From Dehalobacterium formicoaceticum (GTDB taxonomy: Bacteria; Bacillota; Dehalobacteriia; Dehalobacteriales; Dehalobacteriaceae), in the NCBI RefSeq assembly GCF_002224645.1, contig NZ_CP022121.1, positions 806,001-870,000 on the forward strand: a stretch of 64,000 nt of DNA, in the 5' to 3' direction. Position 1 is the first letter of the stretch; each line of letters opens with the position of its first letter. The notes beneath the pieces are model-generated. The model saw only the letters and a program-made list of their open reading frames with translations, made no database searches and had not been told where the DNA came from. Shown one piece after another: positions 54,913 through 64,000 of this stretch. A program made the translations under genes and the position numbers.

Positions 54913-57041
54913 TTAAACAACCTGATCTTTTATCGAAGTCACCGGGTGAAAACTTTCTTGTGAGACCCTTGAAGTTTTTTTAGGCACTTCCTCCTGTGCT
55001 TCCTGATAAAAAATCTTTTGGCTGTCAAAGACCTTTTTTCCCCGCGCTGATGGTCTTAAATAAATGCCTTGCTCCGTTAGCTTTCGCGCCTTAACGTTAT
55101 CCGTTAATGTCACGTGTAAGATATGTTTGACCTCTTGCTTGATTTCTTCATCATCAATGGGAAATAAAGTTTCGACGCGGCGATTTAAATTTCTTTCCAT
55201 TAAATCGGCACTGGACAAATAGATTTTTTCCTCTCCATCGGCCCAAAAATAATATATGCGGCTATGCTCCAGGAAACGACCGACAATGCTGGTGACAGAA
55301 ATATGATCACTTAACCCGGGCACCCCGGCTCGTAAACAGCAGATACCCCGGATAATCAGTTCAATTTTTACGCCCGCCTGGGAAGCATTATATAGAGCTT
55401 CGATGATATTTTGATCCGTCAATGAATTAATTTTTATGATAATATGCGCCTTTTTTCCTTGTTGGGCGTTTTCGGTTTCCCGATCAATAAATTTCATGAT
55501 TTTGTTTCGTAAATGGGAGGGGGCTACCACTAAACGATGCATCTCCAAAGGCTGGGAAAGGCCGGAGAGCATGTTAAACAAGTTGGAAGCATCCGCTCCA
55601 AAATAAGGATTGGCAGTCAAGAGCCCAATATCACTGTACAGACGGGCAGTAACGTCGTTATAGTTTCCTGTCCCTAAATGAACATACCGCTTAATACCCT
55701 CTTCTTCTGAACGCACGATCAGCAACACCTTACAATGGGTTTTTAATCCAGCCAACCCGTAAATTACATGACAACCGGCTTTTTCTAATTTTTTAGCCCA
55801 ATGGATATTGTTTTGTTCGTCAAAACGGGCTTTAATTTCCATGAGGACGGTCACTTGTTTGCCGTTCTCTGCAGCCTGAACCAATGCATCCACAATGGGA
55901 GAATTCCCGCTTACCCGGTAAAGGGTCTGCTTAATAGCCAAGACCTGGGGATCTTCAGCTGCTTCTTGAATCAGCTGCAACACCGGTTCAAAGGAATGGT
56001 AAGGATGGTGCAGCAAAACATCCTTTTGGCTGATTACGGAGAAAATATCCTCCACATCATAAAAGTCTTTATGCATCACCGGTTCAAAGGGTGGATTCAG
56101 GAGATGGTCATAACCTTTTAGGGCGGCAATACGATGGAGAAAATGAAGGTCAATGGGACCAGAAATCAAATAGACCTCATCCAGGGTAATTTCCAGTTCC
56201 TCCGTCAATATTTCTAAAAGACGGGTGTCTGCATTTTTATCAACTTCCAGGCGAATTACCGACCCCCATTTTCTTTGACGCAAAGAGGCTTCGATTGCGG
56301 CAAGAAGATCCTCCGCTCCCTCTTCATCCAGGCTGTAATCCCCATTGCGGGTAATGCGGTAATTGGCAGTGGCTAAAATTTGGTAGCCGAAAAATATTTG
56401 ATCCAATTTATTCTTGATCAATTCCTCCAGAAGAATAAAGTTTCTTGTCTCACCCGGTGAGGGAATTTCTATGAGGCGATCCAACACCCCCGGTACCTGG
56501 ACGGTGGCAAAATGAAAATTCTTTCTGTTCTTGGGGTCTGCTACCAGAATGCCAATATTTAAGCTTTTATTCATTACTAAAGGAAAAGGGCGGCTGTTAT
56601 CAACGACCATTGGAGTTAAAACAGGGAAAACCTGTTTGGAAAAAAATCATCTAGATATTTATTTTGTTCTTCTGATAACTCCTTAGCATGCAACAATTTT
56701 ATTTTTACCTTTTTTAAACCTCTTTTAATAGAATGATGATAGCATTGATAGAGCTCCTGCACCATACGATGGGCTCTTTTAGATATTGCTGCCATTTCTT
56801 CTTCCGGTGCTAACCCGGAAGGATCCTTTTTATTGAAACCGGCCTCTATTTGATCCCGGAGGGAGGCAACTCGTACCATAAAAAACTCATCCAAATTGGA
56901 GCAGACGATGGCGGCAAACTTTAAGCGTTCAAAAAGAGGATTATGAGGGTCATAGGCTTCTTCAAGTACACGATGATTAAATTCCAGCCAGCTCAGCTCC
57001 CGATTGATAAAATTATGTTCTTTAGACACCCTTGCATCCAC
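54913..57041 (-). CDS. ppk1: Polyphosphate kinase 1, interrupted by a frameshift in a T7 run
   Basis: Makes polyphosphate from ATP. The N-terminal domain (NFINRELSWLEFNHRVLEEA, SNLDEFFMVRVASLRDQIEA) starts at the ATG ending at 57041. The frame then drifts to a stop at 56616, while the rest (PMVVDNSRPFPLVMNKSLNI onward) continues in another frame to 54913. Adding one T to the T7 run (plus-strand A7 at 56640-56646) restores FFSKQVFPVLTPMVVDNSRP. The catalytic region YVHLGTGNYNDVTARLYSD is intact. Restored length is about 709 residues, normal for PPK1. Confidence 0.9.
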
Positions 57042-57070
57042 TTCCTTCTGTCATTGATCGTAAACTTCAG

Positions 57071-58609
57071 CTATTTCTTAATCCTGGTTTGCGGTCTTAC
57101 ACCGAGTACTTCTTCGAAAAAAGAAGCTTTTTGGGAAAATGTCCATTCTTCCAGTAAAATATTGTGCTTGGTTTTCAGATAAAAGTTAAGGATGTTTTCC
57201 GAAAACACAATTTTTACCCCTTGGATTTTCTGGCCCTGAGATACATCGAGACTATTTGAAAGCTTCAAAATGGCCGCCAGTTTAGAAACTGTGATCTTGT
57301 CCCTGAAAGATAAAATTTGGTACGCCTGGTGATGAAGTCCGGGTTCCTCATGATCATGATAGCGCACAATTTGAGCAATTAGATCAAGCTCCTCATTGGC
57401 GAGGCCCATGATGTTTTGTCTTAGAATCAGAGCATAGGAAAGGTTATCATGATCGCTGAAATTAACGAAGTAGCCAATGTTATGCAAAATCGCAGCAATT
57501 TCTAAATAGAGACGTTCCCGTTCCCCCAGCTTATGCAGCTTTTTGGTCTGATCGAAGACGGTAAGAGATAACTTAGCCACCTGAGCGGAATGCAGTTTGT
57601 CCGCCCGGTATTTATTTGCGATATACCAAACGGAACTGATTATGTCCTTTTGGTATTCTTCCTGACGGAAATGATCAAAAAGCTGATCCGCCAAATCATA
57701 TAAAATTCCGTGACGCAGTACCACTTTGGGGGCATAAATACCTTTTGACAGGGTCATTTTGAAAAAAGAATGAAGAATAATAACTGCGGGCAAAAACGTT
57801 TCCGCTTCCCGCGGGGAAAGAGCATATCTTTCCATCAGCTGATCATCCATCATGACACGCACCCGCTCATATAGATCCGTTAGCGTTTCTTGCCGGATGT
57901 AATGGTCATCCCCCGGTTCTAAAAGACGGAATACCGTATTGCATTCACTGCCCAAACCTACAAAATACTTAATAGGTGTTTTGCTCATTATTGGTTTCAG
58001 CATCGATAATTTACTGTCGATATAATCCTCCATCACCTGGGCATAATCTATGGTTTTATGTTGTAATTCTGCCAGGGTCTCGTGCAGACGCAGGACACCA
58101 ATCTTAATATATTCAGTAAATTCCAAATTTCCCTTGTGATAGATGGAAACTTCGGTTCCTCCAGAGGCAATATTGATGATTAAGCCCGATTCCCGATAAT
58201 TGGTAAGATTCAAGTCCTGAGCTTGATATCTCAAGGCTTTGTACATAAGGAATCTTTCCTGGGCATTGTTGATGATTTCTACAGTGATCCCTGTTTTCAT
58301 GCGAATGTGTTCCAAGACATATTCCCGGTTCTCAGCTTCTCGTAAGGCGCTTTTGGCAATCGCCCGCACTTTTTTTACCTTGTATTCCCTGAGTACAAAA
58401 GCAAATCCTTTTAAGGCTTTAAGGGTATCTATGATCGTTTCGTTCTGGATCCGGCCGGTGGTAAAGGCATCACTGCCGATATTAGTAGGTTTGGTCAAAT
58501 CCTCTAAAATTACAATTTTACCGTTCTTATGAACTTGGGCAATAGTCAGATGCAGGTTGTGCGTCCCCACATCAATGGCACCAACGATTTCAAAATCTTT
58601 TTTTCCCAT
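57071..58609 (-). CDS. Divergent Ppx/GppA-family protein with HD-like domain, likely altered catalysis
   Basis: 512 residues: an actin-like Ppx/GppA domain (about 8-310) and a helical HD-type domain (about 320-480, AAILHNIGYFVNFSDHDNLS). The phosphate-1 loop is AIDVGTHNLHL instead of DxGSNSxRL. The region equivalent to SGxEEA reads NNAQER (114-119). The phosphate-2 loop is INIASGGTEV, with Asn146 where catalytic members have Asp. It may bind polyphosphate or (p)ppGpp without hydrolysing it efficiently. It lies 30 bp from ppk1 and 22 bp from the canonical paralog. Confidence 0.85.
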   Translation of the reverse strand: MGKKDFEIVGAIDVGTHNLHLTIAQVHKNGKIVILEDLTKPTNIGSDAFTTGRIQNETIIDTLKALKGFAFVLREYKVKKVRAIAKSALREAENREYVLEHIRMKTGITVEIINNAQERFLMYKALRYQAQDLNLTNYRESGLIINIASGGTEVSIYHKGNLEFTEYIKIGVLRLHETLAELQHKTIDYAQVMEDYIDSKLSMLKPIMSKTPIKYFVGLGSECNTVFRLLEPGDDHYIRQETLTDLYERVRVMMDDQLMERYALSPREAETFLPAVIILHSFFKMTLSKGIYAPKVVLRHGILYDLADQLFDHFRQEEYQKDIISSVWYIANKYRADKLHSAQVAKLSLTVFDQTKKLHKLGERERLYLEIAAILHNIGYFVNFSDHDNLSYALILRQNIMGLANEELDLIAQIVRYHDHEEPGLHHQAYQILSFRDKITVSKLAAILKLSNSLDVSQGQKIQGVKIVFSENILNFYLKTKHNILLEEWTFSQKASFFEEVLGVRPQTRIKK

Positions 58610-58630
58610 GAATTGTTTCTCCTAAAAATA

Positions 58631-60142
58631 TTAGGCTTCTTCGATCTGGAGCCAATTCTTGAATACTTTTTTAAAGCTGGGCGCCACAGATAAGGCATCA
58701 TTAATCTCTAAACCGGGATTTACTTTAGAAGATACTTTAAGAAGGGTAACACTGCCTTTAAAAGTGCACTCAATTTTGTCAACGTTACCATTTTGACGAC
58801 GATCCAGGCTTTCGGAAATGCGCAGCAGCATGCCCAGCTGCTGCACGCTCTGGATTTCTTCCTTGCTAAGAAAAGTCCGGAATGGGGCGGTAATTCTTAC
58901 TTCATCCTTACGGTGCAGTGTTGCCGCCCAAGCCGCCATCATCAGTTCTTTTTGGGTCAGGCCATTGATGCGGCTGTTTAAAATCAGGTAAAAGGAATGT
59001 TTATGATGGTCATAATAACTAACGCTAATCCCGCTGTCATGAAGAAGTGCCGCTGTTTGCAGTACCTTCTCCTGATCTTGAGCCATGTCGAATTGTTTTT
59101 GGAATTGATGATACAATTGACGGGCTAAATCCCATACATGGTTGGCATGATTTTCATTGATTTCGTAATTGTGCATCACATTTTGTAAAGAGAGATCTAA
59201 AAGATTTTGCGGCAGTGGAACAGTTTGCCGTACGTGCTTATAAAAAATGCCTTCCCTCAAACCGGCACCGCTGATAATGACATTGGCAGTCCCGGTAAAT
59301 TCCAGTAATTGTGTAATGGCGGCCAATGCGCCGGGAAAAATGTCCGCCCGATCTTTAGAAAGACCCTTGATGTTCTTTCGCTCATTCTGTGACAGCCCTC
59401 CTATCATTTCGTAAATATTCTGAATGGCTGTACTGCTTATCGGATAGTTATGGGCAACATCCAAAGGATAATTAATCATTTTGCGGTGTATTTTGCCAAT
59501 ATTACGAAAGGAACCGCCAATACCGATCAGAGGTAAATCTCCTTGTGCATCTCTTTTCAACCAATCAATGTCTTTGAAATGCTCTTTCAGAAAACGCTGA
59601 AGATTCCGTCGATCCAAGGGTTTGATAGCTCCTTCCAGGTGAAACATTTGGGCAAGAGTTAGGGCACCAAAGGGTAAGCTGGTTAGGTTTTCTACTTGCC
59701 GGTTCTTCACCAGGACTAATTCCGTGCTGCTGCCTCCAATATCCATAATCAAGCCTTGAGACAAGTCCAGGGTATTGACGGTACCTAAATAATCATAATA
59801 GGCTTCTTCTGCTCCGGACAAGATTTGTACCTGGATCCCCGTTTCCTTTAAAACTTGTTCTGCAAATTCCGATTTATTTTTTGCCCGGCGCACCGCTTCC
59901 GTGGCTACGCAGATAATTTCGCTTACTGCCAGGGCATCACAAAGATTGCGAAAAAACTTTAAAGCTTCGATGGCAGTCTGGATTTTTGCGGATTTCAGTA
60001 GAGAGGTGCCGTTCATTTCTTCTCCCAAGCGTGCGCTTTCCCGCAATTCATCAATGATTTTAAATGATCCGTCCGGTCTGATTTGTACAATCACCAGACG
60101 CATGGAATTAGAACCGATGTCGATAATGCCGATTTTTCTCAT
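58631..60142 (-). CDS. ppx: Exopolyphosphatase, Ppx/GppA family
   Basis: Degrades polyphosphate (or pppGpp) from the ends. The start is the ATG ending at 60142 with AGGAG 7 nt upstream; 503 residues. Canonical motifs: IIDIGSNSMRLVIV (Asp8), ILSGAEEAYYDYLG (Glu112/113), MDIGGSSTEL (Asp134). The C-terminal HD-like domain has AALLHDSGISVSYYDHHKHS. First of two adjacent paralogs in the ppk cluster. Confidence 0.93.
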   Translation of the reverse strand: MRKIGIIDIGSNSMRLVIVQIRPDGSFKIIDELRESARLGEEMNGTSLLKSAKIQTAIEALKFFRNLCDALAVSEIICVATEAVRRAKNKSEFAEQVLKETGIQVQILSGAEEAYYDYLGTVNTLDLSQGLIMDIGGSSTELVLVKNRQVENLTSLPFGALTLAQMFHLEGAIKPLDRRNLQRFLKEHFKDIDWLKRDAQGDLPLIGIGGSFRNIGKIHRKMINYPLDVAHNYPISSTAIQNIYEMIGGLSQNERKNIKGLSKDRADIFPGALAAITQLLEFTGTANVIISGAGLREGIFYKHVRQTVPLPQNLLDLSLQNVMHNYEINENHANHVWDLARQLYHQFQKQFDMAQDQEKVLQTAALLHDSGISVSYYDHHKHSFYLILNSRINGLTQKELMMAAWAATLHRKDEVRITAPFRTFLSKEEIQSVQQLGMLLRISESLDRRQNGNVDKIECTFKGSVTLLKVSSKVNPGLEINDALSVAPSFKKVFKNWLQIEEA

Positions 60143-60289
60143 GCTCGTGCTCCTGTCATATTTCATCTTTCACAAAGTCCGTCAAAAACTCATAAATTCA
60201 AATTATTTGACAAATTATATCTAAATAATATTAAATTTGCATTAAATTTTTATTAAGTTTTTCATGAAAAGATGTTTGTTTGATTCTGT

Positions 60290-61771
60290 TTATCTCAAGG
60301 AAAACCCTTTCGCTTTTTTTACCTGTTCTTCCAACTCAGTTTGCTGCCATCCGGAAAGTACCCCGCTGTCAAAGGACAGGGCTGCACTGGGGTATTTTTC
60401 ATTCAAATCCCGCAAAAGTTCCTGATTTCTATGGGTGTCGCAAATTTGGCCTAAAGCATCCTGCAAGGCCTTTAATTCGCTAAAAAGCACCTTATCTTTT
60501 TTCCTTAAAACCGGGCCAAATGTGTTTGCCGCATAGCGCAGTTTTTTGCCTCGAATACGTAAGGCGTGTACCTCCGCCAGAACTTGATAGTTCGTTTTTT
60601 TGCTGATCTTACTCATTTTAAGAAGAAGGGTTTGAAAACGTTGTTTCAGATCTTCCACGCTAATTTCATCAAAGGATAAGTTGATCAATTCCGCCCAAAT
60701 TTCCAGCAATATCGGTGTTGTAATCCCGGAGGAAATTTCCTGGGTAACAGTAAGCTGGGTTAATTTTCGTTCTTCCTTTAATACCTTTTGGAGGGCGGAA
60801 TTGTCTAGGGATAAAGTTGGACGGGATTGTCCTAATTCCTCCCACCCTTCCAACATTACATCTATTTCACGCAGATAACCAAATTTTTGTGCAATTTTTC
60901 TGAGCAGATCCTGAAGCTTTTTCTCTTCTTTCTGACTGAAAAAGGGTTTAAGAAAAGAAAGAAGAGCACGCAGGCGGCGGATTTCTACCCGCAGCTGATG
61001 GGCAGTTTCGGGATCTTCCGGTGCTTTCAGAAAAATTTCTTGTTTATTGATGATTTCCTTCAGACTAAAGAGCATGACTTCCCGTAATGTTTGTTGCAAG
61101 TCCTTTTTTTTGTCCCAGGTATAAGCAGGGGTTAACTCTTCTTTTACGGGGAGGCCGGAAAGTATCAGACCCCGCAAATATTTACTTTTCTCCTCCAGTA
61201 TCATCGGGGTTTTTTCTGCCAGTAGGGCGCCTAATTCCAGTAAGCTTACCACCTGGCCATTTTTCAATTCCAACTCAACTTCTGCCAGAGGTGCTTTTTT
61301 TTCACCGCTGATAATGTTGCCCTGATCCACAGCCAGTTCAATTAAACTACCGTCTTCCGTGACCACTTCCAGAACCTGGCGTTGGAAGTTGGTTTGAAAA
61401 ATCGGGATGAGTTCTTCTTCGCCGGCGAGGGCGGAAAGTTTAGGTCCGATAGGCAAATTCGAAAAAGGAACAAGATCCGGCAGGTTCTGATCCAGCTTAA
61501 CGTTCCATTCATTTCGAACATGAAGCCCCCCTTGGCTGGATCCGGAATCTTTAACTGTCGCGATCGAGTATTCACCGGATTTACGTATACGATAAGTGCA
61601 TTGAGCCTGCATTAAGCGGTAATCCGGGGTATCATAATAGGTGGTTTCAAAATCATGAATCATCGGCGTTCCCATAAATTTAACTGAAGAAAAAAGATCG
61701 TCTTCTAAAATAAGAGCGGCGTCAACTTCATTGATCAGTCGTAATTTTAATTCGATTTCCTGATTTTTCAT
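60290..61771 (-). CDS. CYTH-CHAD domain protein
   Basis: The start is the ATG ending at 61771, 6 nt after GAGGTG; 493 residues. The N-terminal CYTH (triphosphate tunnel metalloenzyme) domain begins with the EIELKLRL signature, with further acidic and basic strands (TYRIRKSGEYSIATVKDSGS; LAEVELELKNG; ILEEKSKYLRGL). The C-terminal CHAD domain (about 215-490) is helical and rich in basic residues, with AHQLRVEIRRLRALLSFLKP and RGKKLRYAANTFG. CHAD binds polyphosphate, which fits the ppk/ppx neighbours. Confidence 0.92.
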   Translation of the reverse strand: MKNQEIELKLRLINEVDAALILEDDLFSSVKFMGTPMIHDFETTYYDTPDYRLMQAQCTYRIRKSGEYSIATVKDSGSSQGGLHVRNEWNVKLDQNLPDLVPFSNLPIGPKLSALAGEEELIPIFQTNFQRQVLEVVTEDGSLIELAVDQGNIISGEKKAPLAEVELELKNGQVVSLLELGALLAEKTPMILEEKSKYLRGLILSGLPVKEELTPAYTWDKKKDLQQTLREVMLFSLKEIINKQEIFLKAPEDPETAHQLRVEIRRLRALLSFLKPFFSQKEEKKLQDLLRKIAQKFGYLREIDVMLEGWEELGQSRPTLSLDNSALQKVLKEERKLTQLTVTQEISSGITTPILLEIWAELINLSFDEISVEDLKQRFQTLLLKMSKISKKTNYQVLAEVHALRIRGKKLRYAANTFGPVLRKKDKVLFSELKALQDALGQICDTHRNQELLRDLNEKYPSAALSFDSGVLSGWQQTELEEQVKKAKGFSLR

Positions 61772-61788
61772 ACTCATCACCTCGCTTT

Positions 61789-62274
61789 TTATTTCATTCT
61801 TAGGAACATCTTAGGTTGCACAAACCATAACAATTCTCCCGTCGGTGGGATCAGGGTATTTAATTTATACCCGGCCGCAGCTCCTTTTTTAAAAGGTAGT
61901 TGATATCCGCTAATTTTTTCACTCCAATCGCCTAAATAAGGAGCATGTCCGACCAGGATCAGGGAGGCAGGTTTTTTTACATTAACTAATTCCTGAGAAA
62001 AACCCAGATAATCTCCTTCACTGATAAAGTCAAAAACTTTAATTTTTTTAACATCCAGCTTCTCCGAAATGATTTCAGCTGTTTGAGCAGCACGGAGGTA
62101 AGGGCTGGTCCAGAGCAGAATGTCTCTCTCCTTCTTAAAAAACATTTTCAGAGAGGGGATAATTTTTCTTAGTTCCTTAACACCTTCCGCTGTCAGCTCC
62201 CTTTTAGAATCATCAAAGCCGTCCCATCTGTCGCTTGCTTTGCCGTGCCTGATAAATACCAGCTCTTGGATCAT
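61789..62274 (-). CDS. SixA-like phosphohistidine phosphatase
   Basis: The start is the ATG ending at 62274 with AAAGGTGAT upstream; 161 residues. Histidine phosphatase motif FIRHGKASDRWDGF near the N-terminus, SPYLRAAQTAEI, and the second His in LILVGHAPYLGDW. SixA enzymes remove phosphate from phosphohistidine proteins. It shares the minus-strand run with the polyphosphate genes, 17 bp from the CYTH-CHAD gene. Confidence 0.85.
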   Translation of the reverse strand: MIQELVFIRHGKASDRWDGFDDSKRELTAEGVKELRKIIPSLKMFFKKERDILLWTSPYLRAAQTAEIISEKLDVKKIKVFDFISEGDYLGFSQELVNVKKPASLILVGHAPYLGDWSEKISGYQLPFKKGAAAGYKLNTLIPPTGELLWFVQPKMFLRMK

Positions 62275-62400
62275 CTTAATCACCTTTCTGATTTTTATCT
62301 TACCTTTGAAGCGCATTATTTTTATTCAGGAAGATTGTGAACAAAAACATATTCTTTGTATTTTGGGCGAATTCTATTCTTTCCTCGCGCCTAATATTCT

Positions 62401-63360
62401 CTAACGGAGCAAAACCCACATCACCAGGGGAAGGGTGAAAATGGACAGGAAAGTGCTGATAAAGATCAGCTTAGAGGACATGCGATAATCGTTGTCATAT
62501 TTGGCGGCAAAAATTGAGGTCATCGCCGCCACAGGCATGGAAGCATAAAGTACAGGAATACCCAGTTGATAACCGTCAAAATTCAGGATGCGCAAAACAC
62601 CGTATACCATCAAAGGCAAGAAAATCAATCGGAGCAGACTCCACAAGATTGCCTTGCCGTCTTGAAACAATGTTCTTAATTCCATCTCCCCCAAAACAGA
62701 TCCGATAAATATCATTGCCAGGGGTGTGGTAATGCCGCCGATCATTTCTAAGGTCTGTTCGAAGATTACCGGAAGAGTCAAAGGGGAAGCCAAGATAATA
62801 AATCCGATCACTACCGCCGCAATTGGAGGGCTGATTATTTTTTTTATGCTTCTCGGTTGAGGGGTAAAATCAAAATCCCCCGATGTATTATCCTGTGCTT
62901 TTAATAAGGGGCGGCTCATGATGACCACCCCATAGGTCCAGGCAAAAACAGAAAACATGATATCATAGACGGCCATATAAAAGAGTCCTTGCTGCCCCAA
63001 AGCAGCTAAAGCTACGGGATAGCCCATGAAGGTAGTATTCCCGAAAATTAGTGAGAATTGAAAAACATCCCGGGTCTTTCCTTCTACCTTAATCATCTTG
63101 ACCAAAGGATAGGATATCAAAATAATAAATAAATACTGGCAAAAGGACATAAACAGTAACTGCAGACTTTTTACCATCAGATCCTGGGAGAAAGTCATAC
63201 TGTTCAAAGAAACAATGATCAGTGCAGGAACCGCCACATTAACTAAAAGATTGCTGATATCATGATTCATATCATTGGATATCAGTTTTATTTTTTTACA
63301 AAAATAGCCGATGATGATTAAGATAAATAAGATGACAATCTGGTTTAAAACGACAAGCAT
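62401..63360 (-). CDS. AEC-family (auxin efflux carrier-like) permease
   Basis: The start is the ATG ending at 63360 (MLVVLNQIVILFILIIIGYF); 319 residues with about ten membrane segments in two halves. NHDISNLLVNVAVPALIIVS and SLIFGNTTFMGYPVALAALG are typical of the family, which exports organic or amino acids. The substrate is unknown. Confidence 0.9.
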   Translation of the reverse strand: MLVVLNQIVILFILIIIGYFCKKIKLISNDMNHDISNLLVNVAVPALIIVSLNSMTFSQDLMVKSLQLLFMSFCQYLFIILISYPLVKMIKVEGKTRDVFQFSLIFGNTTFMGYPVALAALGQQGLFYMAVYDIMFSVFAWTYGVVIMSRPLLKAQDNTSGDFDFTPQPRSIKKIISPPIAAVVIGFIILASPLTLPVIFEQTLEMIGGITTPLAMIFIGSVLGEMELRTLFQDGKAILWSLLRLIFLPLMVYGVLRILNFDGYQLGIPVLYASMPVAAMTSIFAAKYDNDYRMSSKLIFISTFLSIFTLPLVMWVLLR

Positions 63361-63657
63361 GATTCCCGCTCTTTCCCGAAACAAGTAATTTTGCATTTAT
63401 GTATTCATTTGTTTCGCTGCTCTATATAGTTAAACTTCATCATAATATTATCATGTAGTTGGTGCTATTGCCATATGTATTTATCCTTTAAAATGGAGTT
63501 GCTGCCATTAATATTTTCCCGTACTTTGCGATTTATTGTTAGAATTTCCAATGATGGATCGGCATATCTATAGTATAATAAAGGTTAGCAAAAAGAGAAA
63601 GACATTAATAAGCAGACAACGGAATTATTCCGTGTCACCCAAGGGGGAGGGGTTGAC

Positions 63658-64000
63658 ATGATCAGGGATCTCTTTTTCTATACCGGCGGTGGAGTTAAGT
63701 TTTTAATTAAGGGAATTATTGCAGCGATCATTGTGGTAATTTTTCTGACTGTCAAATATCCATATTTGCCGAAAGTGATGACATATAAGGTGTTTCGGGA
63801 ATATGCCCGCATTTCTATGAATTGGGAGACTCGTCATTGGCAGGAATTAGCTGGGGGAAATTTTGTTTTGCGTTTTCAACCAGGAGACGAGAATGTCGCC
63901 AAGCTGGTTTTAGCAACTGCGGAGGCGGCCTATGCACCGGTTAATGAGCGTATGAGTTTTAGTCCGGGAATCAAAATTCCCATCATTTTATATCCTGATA
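63658..64000 (+). CDS. Membrane-anchored peptidase MA-like protein (3' end outside window)
   Basis: ATG 63658 behind GGGGGAGGGG; the frame is open to the window end (114 codons seen). One membrane segment (about 18-33), then NFVLRFQPGDENVAKLVLAT and AAYAPVNERMSFSPG with IPIILYPD. This is how the peptidase-MA-like gluzincin domain begins; the HExxH motif would lie beyond the window. A -10-like TATAAT occurs about 80 bp upstream. Confidence 0.6.
   Translation, partial: MIRDLFFYTGGGVKFLIKGIIAAIIVVIFLTVKYPYLPKVMTYKVFREYARISMNWETRHWQELAGGNFVLRFQPGDENVAKLVLATAEAAYAPVNERMSFSPGIKIPIILYPD

Noticed and set aside
56616-57041. Stand-alone 141-residue protein on the minus strand
   Set aside because: It is the N-terminal domain of PPK1 separated by a homopolymer frameshift.

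Overview
The window is a stretch of a spore-forming low-GC Gram-positive chromosome, most likely an anaerobic member of the Clostridia (Peptococcaceae-like). The basis is gene content. The rpsF-ssb-rpsR, yybS-gdpP-rplI and dnaB order is typical of Firmicutes. A Lon protease of the sporulation-associated LonB/LonC type sits between rplI and dnaB. There is a SCIFF peptide with its radical-SAM maturase, many 2[4Fe-4S] proteins, and a UGA-containing selenophosphate synthetase. The species cannot be named from the sequence.

Layout. 1-2.3 kb: an iron-sulfur protein and a selenium pair, selD with a selenocysteine UGA and a YedF-like gene that also contains an in-frame UGA. 2.3-4.2 kb: HEAT-repeat protein, MscS channel, DUF951. 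4.2-5.0 kb: a Fic gene flanked by a 15-bp direct repeat. 5.0-13.0 kb: the conserved replication/translation block. 13.0-24.8 kb: uppP, a YbhFSR-like exporter, two small enzymes, a secreted protein, and an ABC transporter with a two-component system; the permease is frameshifted in a G run. 24.8-33.5 kb: a MITE-like repeat, ilvC, a 4-OT enzyme, pfk, a VanW protein, an aminotransferase, an FAD enzyme and purA. 33.7-34.2 kb: five tRNA genes (Lys, Glu, Val, Asp, Gly) with one promoter and one terminator. 34.4-39.0 kb: an AT-rich accessory locus with an ECF-like sigma factor, its likely anti-sigma and secreted proteins, interrupted by an IS-derived 313-bp element. 39.2-46.1 kb: scfA-scfB, an M23 peptidase, a CoA-binding protein, a thioredoxin-reductase-like enzyme, a CopZ-like chaperone, a ferredoxin and PhoH.

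46.1-54.2 kb is a mobile island of decayed IS elements (IS630, a DruA-domain/IS701 fusion, IS21, another IstB fragment joined to an IS4-like fragment, a second IS630) plus a secreted-protein cassette. It is bracketed by a 33-bp direct repeat of the phoH 3' end. 54.3-62.3 kb (minus strand) is a polyphosphate module: an acidic zinc-ribbon protein, ppk1 (frameshifted in a T run), two Ppx/GppA paralogs (one with altered catalytic residues), a CYTH-CHAD protein and a SixA-like phosphatase. The window ends with an AEC transporter and the start of a membrane-anchored peptidase-MA-like protein.

The strongest leads are the second in-frame UGA next to selD, the phoH-flanked island with its DruA-like transposase fusion, and the polyphosphate module with an apparently non-catalytic Ppx paralog.
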